Assembly: GCA_945883145.1 (NCBI GenBank)
Contig: CAMCXB010000033.1
Coordinates: 1-26,144, forward strand
Origin: Bordetella parapertussis
GTDB taxonomy: Bacteria > Pseudomonadota > Gammaproteobacteria > Burkholderiales > Burkholderiaceae_D
Length of the DNA: 26,144 bases
Direction of reading: 5' to 3'
Shown here: one piece after another, positions 6,193-13,989 of the stretch
How positions within the stretch are numbered: the stretch's first letter is position 1
Layout: the number at the start of each line of letters is the position of its first letter
Position numbers and translations under genes: made by a program
The notes under the pieces: generated by a model
What the model saw: the letters and a program-made list of their open reading frames with translations, nothing else
Told to the model about the DNA's origin: nothing
The model's database searches: none

Positions 6193-7391
6193 AGCTTCGC
6201 CTCAGCATCAACTTTGACAGGACGATTTTCTCGAACTGGCGAAGGCCATAAGCCAGCAGGACGTATCAACATAATGCAGACTAATGCTAAACCATAGAGT
6301 AGTTGACGTAATACTTCCGCATCTATCCACACTTCACCTAAGAGTGCCATTTGTATCGGTGTCACAGTATGTCTCAGTATTTCAGGTAAGGCTGCCAATA
6401 ACACAGCGCCCATCACTACGCCCGCTATATGTCCTATGCCACCCAAGACCACCATCGCTAATACTGCAATGGATTCAGTGAGTGAAAATGATTCAGGTGA
6501 AATAAAACCCTGAAAGGCAGCAAACATGGCACCCGCAACACCACTAAATGTTGCACCCATCGCGAAGGCAAGTAATTTCACATTTCTCACGTTGATGCCC
6601 ATAGACTTCGCTGCAATTTCATCTTCACGAATCGCAATCCATGCACGACCTAGTCGAGAGTATTGCAGTCGTCGTGCAATAAAGATGGTGATGACGCTTA
6701 AGATCAAAAATAAAAAATAATACGCATTCACGGAGGGCAGCATAAAACCAGCAACATTCACCATGCCACCACTACCTGTTTGACCCGCTAAAGATATGCC
6801 TGCTATTTGTATAGGATCAATTAAATTAATACCCTGTGGTCCATTGGTGATGTTGATAGGGCCATTCAAGTTATTCATAAAGATACGAATAATTTCACCA
6901 AACCCTAGAGTGACGATAGCTAAGTAATCGCCTCTTAGCTTTAATGTAGGCGCACCTAAAATTGCACCAAACAATCCCGCCACGATGGCACTTAAAGGAA
7001 TGATGAACCACACTGAAAGATGAAAGCCATTCGCAACCACATCAGAGCCAACCAATGCTGATAAGGCAGCACCTGCTGCAGGATATTCCATCAACAAGGA
7101 TTCTATGACGACTGCAAATTGTGGCGATGCAAACAAGCCTGCTAGATAAGCACCTATCGCAAAAAATGCGATGTAACCTAAATCTAGTAAGCCAGCAAAG
7201 CCAACAACAATATTCAAACCTAAAGCTAAGAGTACATATAGCAAGGCCACATCAATAATGCGTACCCATGAATTTCCAAATTGCATAGCAATAAATGGAA
7301 AAATCAATAATAACACCATAAAGATAGCGCGCTTAATGAAGCTGCTATGTTTATCTTGTACAGGAGTTTTTATGAATGGCTTCACGTGCAT
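6189..7391 (-). CDS. livM: Branched-chain amino acid ABC transporter permease LivM
   Basis: The 400-residue protein has eight or more hydrophobic segments. It carries the LivM signature region: GYIAFFAIGAYLAG near 71-84, GAPTLKLRGDYLAIVTLGFGEI, and the cytoplasmic coupling loop GRAWIAIREDEIAAKSMGIN. It forms the translocation channel with LivH in the inner membrane. The length is usual for proteobacterial LivM. The ATG at 7391 has no clear Shine-Dalgarno and lies 21 bases after the livH stop, so the exact start is uncertain; the charged N-terminal tail (about 20 residues) is not conserved as far as I recall. It overlaps livG by four bases. Confidence 0.94.
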   Translation of the reverse strand: MHVKPFIKTPVQDKHSSFIKRAIFMVLLLIFPFIAMQFGNSWVRIIDVALLYVLLALGLNIVVGFAGLLDLGYIAFFAIGAYLAGLFASPQFAVVIESLLMEYPAAGAALSALVGSDVVANGFHLSVWFIIPLSAIVAGLFGAILGAPTLKLRGDYLAIVTLGFGEIIRIFMNNLNGPINITNGPQGINLIDPIQIAGISLAGQTGSGGMVNVAGFMLPSVNAYYFLFLILSVITIFIARRLQYSRLGRAWIAIREDEIAAKSMGINVRNVKLLAFAMGATFSGVAGAMFAAFQGFISPESFSLTESIAVLAMVVLGGIGHIAGVVMGAVLLAALPEILRHTVTPIQMALLGEVWIDAEVLRQLLYGLALVCIMLIRPAGLWPSPVRENRPVKVDAEAKL

Positions 7392-7412
7392 GAAGGTGAA
7401 GAAGATGAAAAA

Positions 7413-8342
7413 TTAAGAGCGCTCTGCAACACGCTCTCCCATGAGACCACTAGGTCGTATCGTCAACACTAGAATTAAAATAATGAAAGCAAAAATATCT
7501 TGATAGTGGCTACCCAAGACGCCACCTGTTAATTCTCCGATATAACCTGCACCCAAACTTTCAATGAGACCTAGTAGGATGCCACCTAACATCGCACCAT
7601 AAATATTCCCTATGCCACCCAACACCGCAGCAGAAAATGCTTTTAACCCTGGCACAAATCCCATAGCAAATTGTGCTGTTGCATAATTCGCAGCCCACAT
7701 CACACCAGCAATTGCTGCTAAGGCAGCACCAATAGCAAAAGTGATGACGATGACACGATTTGCATTCACTCCCATTAAAGCAGCAATCCTAGGATTTTCT
7801 GCAACAGCACGCATAGAGCGACCTAGTTTTGTTTTTTCAATTAACACAACCAACGTACACATAGAGACTGCTGCAGAAATTAACAGTACTAATTGCGTGG
7901 GAGTTAATAACGCCTGACCAATATGAAATGGTTCACTGGCGAGTAATTGTGGAAATGGAAGAGGATTACGCCCCCAAATCATCATGGCTAGTGTTTGCAG
8001 CAAAATCGACATACCGATTGCCGTAATCAATGGAGCAAGACGTGGTGCATTACGTAGTCTGCGATAGGCTATGCGTTCAATCAAAATACTAACGATGATG
8101 CAAACAGGAATAGCACCTAATACTGCTAGTAGCATTTGCACAGAACCCGGCAAATCAGGAACTAACCATGACAACAAACGCAAGATACTCAATGCTGTCA
8201 GTGCACCTATCATTAATATTTCGCCATGCGCGAAATTAATAAGATTGAGTACGCCATACACCATGGTGTAACCCAATGCGACTAAGGCATACATACTGCC
8301 TAGTACGAGACCATTGATAATCTGCTGAAGAAAAATATCCAT
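7413..8342 (-). CDS. livH: Branched-chain amino acid ABC transporter permease LivH
   Basis: The 309-residue membrane protein has the LivH hallmarks: N-terminal GLVLGSMYALVALGYTMVYGVLNLINFAHGE, the loop GRSMRAVAENPRIAALMGVN, and LKAFSAAVLGGIGNIYGAMLGG. About eight membrane segments are visible. It pairs with LivM as the permease of the branched-chain amino acid importer. The start lies three bases after the ispH stop, so it is read from the ispH message. No periplasmic binding protein (livK) is encoded in the string, although one is needed for uptake and is often adjacent in other genomes. Confidence 0.95.
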   Translation of the reverse strand: MDIFLQQIINGLVLGSMYALVALGYTMVYGVLNLINFAHGEILMIGALTALSILRLLSWLVPDLPGSVQMLLAVLGAIPVCIIVSILIERIAYRRLRNAPRLAPLITAIGMSILLQTLAMMIWGRNPLPFPQLLASEPFHIGQALLTPTQLVLLISAAVSMCTLVVLIEKTKLGRSMRAVAENPRIAALMGVNANRVIVITFAIGAALAAIAGVMWAANYATAQFAMGFVPGLKAFSAAVLGGIGNIYGAMLGGILLGLIESLGAGYIGELTGGVLGSHYQDIFAFIILILVLTIRPSGLMGERVAERS

Positions 8343-8345
8343 GAA

Positions 8346-9302
8346 TTAGTTGGATGTCGTCCGTGGAGGTAAGCCTTTAGGTAAGGGGAAGATGACATGC
8401 TCTTCAACACCCTCTAGCTCACGTACATTTTTTGCACCCAATGCTTTTAATTTTGCGACTACTTCTTGTACGAGTATCTCTGGTGCTGATGCACCTGCAG
8501 TGACACCTATACGCTGACTATCTTTAATCCATGCAGGATTGATTTCACTCGCGTTATCAACCATGTAAGCGACACAACCTTTTTTCTCTGCTACTTCACG
8601 TAAACGTGTTGAGTTGGAACTACTAGGACTGCCAACTACAATCACAACATCTGCTTGTGTAGCCATAAATTTCACTGCATGTTGACGATTGGTGGTGGCA
8701 TAACAAATATCGCCCTTCTTAGGCTCTGCAATCGAAGGGAATCGCGCTTTGAGTGCAGCAATGATTTCTATCGTGTCATCTACCGATAAGGTGGTCTGCG
8801 ATACATAAGCTAAAGCATCCGGTGATGTGACTTGTAGATTTGCGACATCTTCAACGGTTTCAACTAAATACATACCTGCTTCACTTTGTCCCATGGTGCC
8901 TTCGACTTCTGGATGACCGTCATGCCCAATCATGATGATCTCTCTGCCCTCTTCACGCATCTTGCTTACTTCTACATGCACTTTAGTCACTAAAGGACAT
9001 GTTGCATCAAATACTTTTAAGCCACGCAACTCTGCTTCTGCTTTGACAGACTTAGATACACCATGTGCTGAAAATACTAAATGCTGTCCAGTTGGTACAT
9101 CCGATAAATCTTCTACAAAGACCGCGCCTTTTTTACGTAAATCATCGACAACATAAGCGTTGTGCACGATCTCATGTCGCACATAAACCGGCTCACCAAA
9201 TTGCGCTAATGCGCGTTCGACTATCTCTATTGCTCTATCTACACCAGCACAAAAGCCACGTGGCTGCGCTAATAAAATTTCTTGATCCATTTTATTTTCC
9301 AT
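8346..9302 (-). CDS. ispH: 4-hydroxy-3-methylbut-2-enyl diphosphate reductase
   Basis: IspH performs the last step of the MEP isoprenoid pathway, reducing HMBPP to IPP and DMAPP with a 4Fe-4S cluster. The three cluster cysteines are visible at C18 (PRGFCAG), C102 (DATCPLV) and C200 (DICYATTNRQ). Active-site residues H47, H80, H130 and E132 (HPEVEGT) are present. The 318-residue length and the EGVEEHVIFPLPKGL tail are typical of betaproteobacteria. Two starts are possible. The ATG at 9302 has GAGG ten bases upstream; the ATG at 9290 has TGGAAAA and gives the commoner MDQEILLAQPRGFCAG beginning. fkpB lies 49 bases upstream and livH three bases downstream on the same strand. Confidence 0.96.
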   Translation of the reverse strand: MENKMDQEILLAQPRGFCAGVDRAIEIVERALAQFGEPVYVRHEIVHNAYVVDDLRKKGAVFVEDLSDVPTGQHLVFSAHGVSKSVKAEAELRGLKVFDATCPLVTKVHVEVSKMREEGREIIMIGHDGHPEVEGTMGQSEAGMYLVETVEDVANLQVTSPDALAYVSQTTLSVDDTIEIIAALKARFPSIAEPKKGDICYATTNRQHAVKFMATQADVVIVVGSPSSSNSTRLREVAEKKGCVAYMVDNASEINPAWIKDSQRIGVTAGASAPEILVQEVVAKLKALGAKNVRELEGVEEHVIFPLPKGLPPRTTSN

Positions 9303-9351
9303 TTTGATTTCGCCTCTAGAACATCCTTGCTAGTGACTTAAGTCTTATGAC

Positions 9352-9807
9352 TTACATCACACTAATAATGCGCACTTCGAATTTTACGTGTTGTCCTGCT
9401 AAAGGGTGATTAAAGTCAAACAAAGCATCATGCTCACCTTTTTCTCTTAAGACACCAGCAAATCGTCCTCCACCAGGTGCTGCAAAATCGACTAAATCGC
9501 CTACCGCATACTCTTCACCCTCTTGTGAATTGCGCTCAAGCGTATCAAGTGCAACGCGTTGTAGCAATTCAGGATTACGAGGACCAAATGCTTGCTCTGG
9601 AGCCAAATCAAAGATCTCATTCGCGCCTTCTGGCAAGCCAATTAAACAAGCTTCTAAAAATGGCGCTAACTGTCCGCTACCCATTTGTAGTGTGGCTGGA
9701 TTTTCATGGAAGGTAGAAATAATGTCCTCACCACCAGCAGAGGAAAGACGGTAATGCAAGGTGAGAAAGGCCGTCTCAGAGATGCAGTTTTGTGGTTTAT
9801 TGGTCAT
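9352..9807 (-). CDS. fkpB: FKBP-type peptidyl-prolyl cis-trans isomerase (SlpA type)
   Basis: The 151-residue protein has the split FKBP domain with insert-in-flap that defines SlpA/SlyD-type isomerases. It begins with LTLHYRL, has LIGLPEGANEIFDLAPEQAFG (55-75), and ends DFNHPLAGQHVKFEV (131-145), the family signature. It lacks the His/Cys-rich metal-binding tail of SlyD, which points to SlpA/FkpB. It is a cytoplasmic folding helper. It is the first gene of the leftward string to ispH and the liv genes; fkpB-ispH adjacency is common in proteobacteria. It is divergent from radC. No strong ribosome binding site precedes the ATG at 9807. Confidence 0.92.
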   Translation of the reverse strand: MTNKPQNCISETAFLTLHYRLSSAGGEDIISTFHENPATLQMGSGQLAPFLEACLIGLPEGANEIFDLAPEQAFGPRNPELLQRVALDTLERNSQEGEEYAVGDLVDFAAPGGGRFAGVLREKGEHDALFDFNHPLAGQHVKFEVRIISVM

Positions 9808-9922
9808 TAAAATGGGGTAAATAAAGTGATGGCGCTATTGTAAGCTAGCCGCCGCAACAGGCTTTCACTCGCTCTGCATGTCCCCTTCTATATTTGTGGG
9901 TTTACGCATAGGGAGTCATGAC

Positions 9923-10597
9923 ATGGCAATTTCTGAATGGCCGAAAGATCAGCGTCCGCGCGAACGATTATTGGCTACTGGACCAGCATCCCTTTCTGAC
10001 CCCGAGTTAATCGCTATTTTGTTACGCACTGGCGTAGCCGGTAAAAACGCGATTGAGCTAGGGCGAGAGATACTCAATCATTTCGGATCACTCAATCGCC
10101 TATTCGCAGCCAGTTCCGATGAATTAGCCAAGCTCAAGGGATTAGGCCCTGCAAAGCTTGCGATCTTCCAAACCGTGATTGAACTAGCCAGACGCGCTAT
10201 TTTTGAAGAATTAAAAGTGGGGCCAGTCTTAAGATCATCGCCCGCTGTAAAACAATTTCTACATTTCCAATTTGCTAACCAAGAACAAGAAATTTTTCTG
10301 GTTTTGTTTTTAGATGTGCAATATCGACTAATCGCCAGTGAAAAAATGTTTGAAGGCACGCTCACTCGCACCCATGTCTATCCGCGTGAGATTCTGCGTC
10401 GGGCTTTGACGCATAATGCTGCTGCCGTCATTTTTGCGCATAATCATCCCTCTGGTGTGGCAGAACCCAGTGCGCTCGATAAATCCATGACGGCAGATTT
10501 GAAGCGGGTTATGCAGTCCATGGACATCACATTACTCGATCATATTATTGTGGGAGCGGGCAAAACCTGGTCATTTTCTGAACATGGCCTATGCTAG
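9923..10597 (+). CDS. radC: RadC family JAB1/MPN-domain protein
   Basis: The 224-residue protein is a full-length RadC. It has an N-terminal helix-hairpin-helix region (LKGLGPAKLA) and a C-terminal JAB1/MPN metalloprotease-like domain. The domain carries the metal motif HNHPSG at 173-178, a following Asp186 and an upstream Glu144. Despite the name, a role in DNA repair is not firmly established. The frame extends up to an ATG at 9878, but AGGGAG at 9910-9915 sits seven bases before the ATG at 9923. The resulting start MAISEWPKDQRPRERLL is the usual family N-terminus, so the shorter form is preferred. It precedes rpmB-rpmG, a linkage common in proteobacteria. Confidence 0.95.
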   Translation: MAISEWPKDQRPRERLLATGPASLSDPELIAILLRTGVAGKNAIELGREILNHFGSLNRLFAASSDELAKLKGLGPAKLAIFQTVIELARRAIFEELKVGPVLRSSPAVKQFLHFQFANQEQEIFLVLFLDVQYRLIASEKMFEGTLTRTHVYPREILRRALTHNAAAVIFAHNHPSGVAEPSALDKSMTADLKRVMQSMDITLLDHIIVGAGKTWSFSEHGLC

Positions 10598-10677
10598 AGA
10601 CCCAATCCTGAGCATACTCGCAAGCAATTGTTAAATTATTTAATATAATTCAAGACACAATTGTTTTCTGCAAGTCA

Positions 10678-10706
10678 TTGAATATTCATTCATTTTTCTA
10701 TATACT
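10678..10706 (+). promoter_or_regulatory. Sigma-70 promoter for rpmB-rpmG
   Basis: TTGAAT (10678-10683) and TATACT (10701-10706) are separated by exactly 17 bases and lie about 40 bases before the rpmB start, with a T-rich discriminator after the -10 box. A second perfect TATAAT at 10644-10649 lacks a good -35 partner and may be an extra weak start. The promoter lies in the gap after radC, so the ribosomal genes need not depend on radC transcription. Confidence 0.7.
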
Positions 10707-10746
10707 CTCTTTTTTCCGTAATTTTGAACCATTTAAGGAGTATGCC

Positions 10747-10983
10747 GTGGCACGTAAATGCCCAATAACAGGGAAAGCGCCGATGTCTGGCAATAATGTC
10801 TCCCACGCTAATAACAAAACCAAACGCCGTTTTTTGCCTAATCTGCAAAAACGCCGAATTTTTGTTGAATCTGAGAATCGCTGGATTTCTTTACGTATTT
10901 CCCACGCTGGTATGCGCATTATCGACAAGATCGGTATTGATGCCGTGCTCGTCGACATGCGTGCTCGCGGCGAAAAAGTCTAA
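10747..10983 (+). CDS. rpmB: 50S ribosomal protein bL28
   Basis: The 78-residue protein begins MARKCPITGKAPMSGNNVSH and continues NNKTKRRFLPNLQ and WISLRISHAGMR, the standard bL28 sequence of the large subunit. The start is a GTG at 10747 with AAGGAG (10735-10740) six bases upstream. An extension to a TTG at 10678 would cover the promoter and is rejected. The usual CxxC pair of zinc-type L28 is absent; only Cys5 is present. It is followed by rpmG after 45 bases, with a strong promoter in front and a strong terminator after the pair. Confidence 0.97.
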   Translation: MARKCPITGKAPMSGNNVSHANNKTKRRFLPNLQKRRIFVESENRWISLRISHAGMRIIDKIGIDAVLVDMRARGEKV

Positions 10984-11028
10984 GTCAGATCAGTCGACTA
11001 AACATTAAAGAACAGTAAAGGAATCATC

Positions 11029-11196
11029 ATGGCGAAATCAGGCCGCGACAAAATTAAGTTGGAATCGACCGCAGGTACAGGTCACTTTTACACCACTGAT
11101 AAAAACAAGCGCACCATGCCTAATAAAATGGAGATCATGAAGTTCGATCCCAAGGCACGAAAGCATGTGATCTACAAAGAAACCAAGATCAAATAA
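11029..11196 (+). CDS. rpmG: 50S ribosomal protein bL33
   Basis: The 55-codon gene encodes MAKSGRDKIKLESTAGTGHF, then YTTDKNKRTMPNKMEIMKFD and PKARKHVIYKETKIK. This is bL33 of the cysteine-free type (no zinc-binding CxxC pairs), as usual in betaproteobacteria. AAAGGA lies six bases before the ATG. It is co-transcribed with rpmB and ends 39 bases before a strong terminator. It is short enough to be missed by length cutoffs. Confidence 0.97.
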   Translation: MAKSGRDKIKLESTAGTGHFYTTDKNKRTMPNKMEIMKFDPKARKHVIYKETKIK

Positions 11197-11235
11197 GCTG
11201 CACATCCTTCCGGTGTATTGCATACCGGATAAAAC

Positions 11236-11268
11236 AAAAAGCCCCGACATTTTCATGCGGGGCTTTTT
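11236..11268. terminator. Bidirectional rho-independent terminator after rpmG
   Basis: AAAAAGCCCCG (11236-11246) pairs perfectly with CGGGGCTTTTT (11258-11268) around an 11-base loop. It gives a GC-rich stem and a T-tract on either strand. It ends the rpmB-rpmG transcript and can also stop the converging desaturase transcript. A separate hairpin TCCGGT/ACCGGA lies at 11209-11229 without a T-tract. Confidence 0.92.
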
Positions 11269-11328
11269 ATTTAGCTAATCCTTTTAACAATCACCAAAAA
11301 CATTTCTGTTTAAGGTGACTGATTAAGA

Positions 11329-12537
11329 TTAGGCATAGCTACGTAAGCGATAAGAAAACTCTTCTAAAGAACGAATACCAGAAGCTTCTGCACGTGCGCA
11401 CCAATCACGCAGTTGCAATACCAACTGATCACTACTTTGATGAGAACGCTCCCACAGTGCTGCCAACTCCGTTCGCATTTCATGCATAGTCTTTAAGGCT
11501 TTACTATGTTGAAAGAGCTCGGACAACTGCTGCTTCTGCATCAATTGCAAAGTATCTGGAGCACGTTGCAATAATTGTTTGGTTGATTTCAAAAACTCAG
11601 GCTCTAAACGCGCACCTTGTTTTAACTGCCCTACTTCTTCACGCCAAGTACGCTTTAAGGAACTCGCATATTTCGCCATAACGTCATAACGATTCGCGAC
11701 CACAGATTGCAAGGTAGTTAAATCGCAAACTTGTTTTTGCAAATCGAAACGTGGCTCAGGCGGTACTTTCTTTACTTTCGCCAAACCCAAGAACGCCATG
11801 ATGGAGATATACAACCAGCCTATGTCGAACTCATACCATTTGTTAGACAACTTAGCTGAAGTGCCATAGGTATGATGATTGTTATGCAGCTCTTCACCAC
11901 CAATCAGTATTCCGATAGGGAAGATGTTTTTCGAAGCATCGGTAGAGTCAAAATTACGATAACCCCAGAAGTGACCAATGCCATTAATGACACCAGCAGC
12001 AGTGACTGGAATCCAAGCCATTTGCACAGCCCAAACTGTTAAGCCCAACACACCGAATAAAACCAGATCTAATACCAACATCAGGGATACGCCTAATGCG
12101 GAATACTTAGTGTACAGATTACGTTCTATCCAATCATCAGGTGTTCCGTGACCATATTTTTCTACGGTTTCACGATTGCGTGATTCAGCTCTGTATAACT
12201 CTGCACCTTCGAAACAAACTTTTTTAATGCCACGTGTCACAGGGCTATGCGGATCTTCTTCAGTCTCACATTTCGCATGATGTTTGCGATGTATTGCTGC
12301 CCATTCTTTGGTCACCATACCGGTGGTCATCCACAACCAGAAACGGAAAAAATGACTAGGAATCGCATGCAGCTCTAACGCTCTATGCGCCTGACAGCGA
12401 TGTAAAAATATCGTAACGCCGGCAATCGTAATGTGGGTCATGATCAAAGTGATCACAACCAATTCCCAAGCTGAAGCTCTTACTAAGCCGTGAGCAAGGA
12501 AATCAATAACGAAGTCGGAAATTTGGGTGAAATTCAA
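11329..12537 (-). CDS. Membrane acyl-CoA (fatty acid) desaturase
   Basis: The protein has the three histidine boxes of membrane di-iron desaturases: H-x4-H (HRCQAH, residues 46-51), HRKHH (83-87) and HNNHH (218-222). They sit between hydrophobic segments. It resembles stearoyl-CoA Delta9-type desaturases that introduce a cis double bond into saturated acyl chains, adjusting membrane fluidity. After the catalytic part, residues from about 265 to 402 form a soluble, helix-rich, charged extension. Three starts exist: TTG 12567, ATG 12555 and TTG 12537. The last is preferred because GGAG lies six bases before it and it gives a natural N-terminus (NFTQISDFVIDFLAHGL). The other choices add six or ten residues. 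A perfect 17-bp palindrome lies just upstream. Confidence 0.9.
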   Translation of the reverse strand: MNFTQISDFVIDFLAHGLVRASAWELVVITLIMTHITIAGVTIFLHRCQAHRALELHAIPSHFFRFWLWMTTGMVTKEWAAIHRKHHAKCETEEDPHSPVTRGIKKVCFEGAELYRAESRNRETVEKYGHGTPDDWIERNLYTKYSALGVSLMLVLDLVLFGVLGLTVWAVQMAWIPVTAAGVINGIGHFWGYRNFDSTDASKNIFPIGILIGGEELHNNHHTYGTSAKLSNKWYEFDIGWLYISIMAFLGLAKVKKVPPEPRFDLQKQVCDLTTLQSVVANRYDVMAKYASSLKRTWREEVGQLKQGARLEPEFLKSTKQLLQRAPDTLQLMQKQQLSELFQHSKALKTMHEMRTELAALWERSHQSSDQLVLQLRDWCARAEASGIRSLEEFSYRLRSYA

Positions 12538-12569
12538 TTTTTTCTCCAAAAGCATCCTGCAAACCAAGG

Positions 12570-12586
12570 GTTTTGAGTCTCAAAAC
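12570..12586. promoter_or_regulatory. Perfect palindrome upstream of the desaturase (candidate operator)
   Basis: GTTTTGAG-T-CTCAAAAC is an 8-1-8 inverted repeat 33 bases before the preferred desaturase start. Desaturase genes are commonly controlled by TetR-type lipid sensors (for example DesT, FabR) that bind such dyads, but this sequence does not match the operators I know. It could also act as a hairpin in the leader RNA. A further 10-bp palindrome ATATCGATAT lies at 12628-12637. Confidence 0.45.
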
Positions 12587-12683
12587 GGTCGCGAGGACAA
12601 CTATATGATTGTACTTTGTTTCGAGCTATATCGATATCAAGAATGGACTTTGGGATGCTAAAAATAGCTTATTGAAAACATTT

Positions 12684-13982
12684 TTAAGATTGAGCTTGCG
12701 AGATCGACCCGACTGAGTCAGGTGATGAGTTTGCCAATGCAACACCCGTTTCACCCAACTGTCGCCAGATAGCCCGATTTGCGTTCGACATGATCAGTGA
12801 CTTGTTATTTTTATCCTTAACAGCAATCGTAAAACTTACATCAATCACTAAGCCATTTTCTGCAATCTTGGCGAGCATCGCTTCGGGCGCTGGTGAGGGT
12901 AATACGTCATCTAAGTCTGTTACTACTTTTTCTAGTTGAGGAAATAGTGCATCTACATCCACTGAATGTATAACAGTGAAGCTAGTAGTTAAACGTATGT
13001 CTAAATCAGTATGCGATAAATTTTGTACTGCACCCGCAATCAGAATTTCATTAGGAATAACCGACTCTACATTTTCATTATTGATTAAAACGGTATAGCG
13101 TGTTTTTATGTCTTTAATTCGTCCAGTGAATTTATCAATAACGACAAGATCACCTATAGAAAAATTACGTTCCAATAAAATCACAAATCCTGAAACATAG
13201 TTACTGACTAGCCTTTGTAAACCTAAACCTATACCTACACCTAAGGCACCGCCAAAGACAGAGAGTACGGTTAAATCCAATCCAACCAAGGACAAACTCA
13301 CTAACACTGCCACCAATATGAGTGTCGCTCTTGCTACTCTAGCTAATACCGCACGCAAAGAAGGATGAACTGAATCTAATCGCATTAAGCGCTGTTCTAC
13401 AGAAGAGGCTCCCCACAAAGCAACGATCAAGGTTAGGGTTGCAGAGACGATGGCCTGCAATATATCGAGTAAAGATGGATGATGACGACCTAGTGGAATC
13501 TTTGCGCTTTCCAAATAAGCCATCAACTCCGGCAATAAATCTGTTATGTGAAGTGCAACACCTACCCAAATGAATGCTGCAAATATTTTCTCAAAAGTCA
13601 GTAAGGTATTTCCAACTTTTCCGCTCTGCGCAAATACACGTCGTAATAAAAAAAATACAATACGAATCACGAGAAAAGAAACAAACAAAGGTAAGACAAG
13701 TCGCAGCAGCGACGTGTGCTGCCATAGCTCCAATAGCGGTATCGCCAATGCAATGCATATCGTTGTAAGCAACGTAGACAGAGCACGCATGAAATAACCC
13801 GCGGTCTCATCTTCAGAAATCAAACCAGCGCCATGCTCAGTAAATGCCGGCATGATGAAACGTGCTAAAACCCATCCAATCAAGATACACAACGCGACCA
13901 CACCGCATTGCCAAATTAATTCAGGACTACTTAAATCCGTTAGCAACTCTGTCCATAGAGGTTGGGAAGATTGAAGATTCAT
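12684..13982 (-). CDS. MscS-family mechanosensitive ion channel protein
   Basis: The 432-residue protein has about five to six N-terminal membrane segments. Then comes the pore-lining helix GGALGVGIGLGLQRLVSNYVSG and the MscS beta domain (ERNFSIGDLVVIDKFTGRIKDIKTRYTVL, NENVESVIPNE). A C-terminal alpha-beta domain follows. MscS channels open under membrane tension and release solutes during osmotic downshock. It is longer than E. coli MscS (286), closer to the medium-sized paralogs with extra membrane helices, so no specific gene symbol is given. It starts seven bases after the rsmB stop and has no own Shine-Dalgarno visible, so it is probably the third gene of a purN-rsmB-channel transcript. 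Confidence 0.92.
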   Translation of the reverse strand: MNLQSSQPLWTELLTDLSSPELIWQCGVVALCILIGWVLARFIMPAFTEHGAGLISEDETAGYFMRALSTLLTTICIALAIPLLELWQHTSLLRLVLPLFVSFLVIRIVFFLLRRVFAQSGKVGNTLLTFEKIFAAFIWVGVALHITDLLPELMAYLESAKIPLGRHHPSLLDILQAIVSATLTLIVALWGASSVEQRLMRLDSVHPSLRAVLARVARATLILVAVLVSLSLVGLDLTVLSVFGGALGVGIGLGLQRLVSNYVSGFVILLERNFSIGDLVVIDKFTGRIKDIKTRYTVLINNENVESVIPNEILIAGAVQNLSHTDLDIRLTTSFTVIHSVDVDALFPQLEKVVTDLDDVLPSPAPEAMLAKIAENGLVIDVSFTIAVKDKNNKSLIMSNANRAIWRQLGETGVALANSSPDSVGSISQAQS

Positions 13983-13989
13983 GGTTAGT

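Noticed and set aside
11038..11256. Minus-strand 72-codon frame over rpmG and the terminator.
   Set aside because: The plus strand encodes a complete bL33, and the frame runs through the terminator hairpin.
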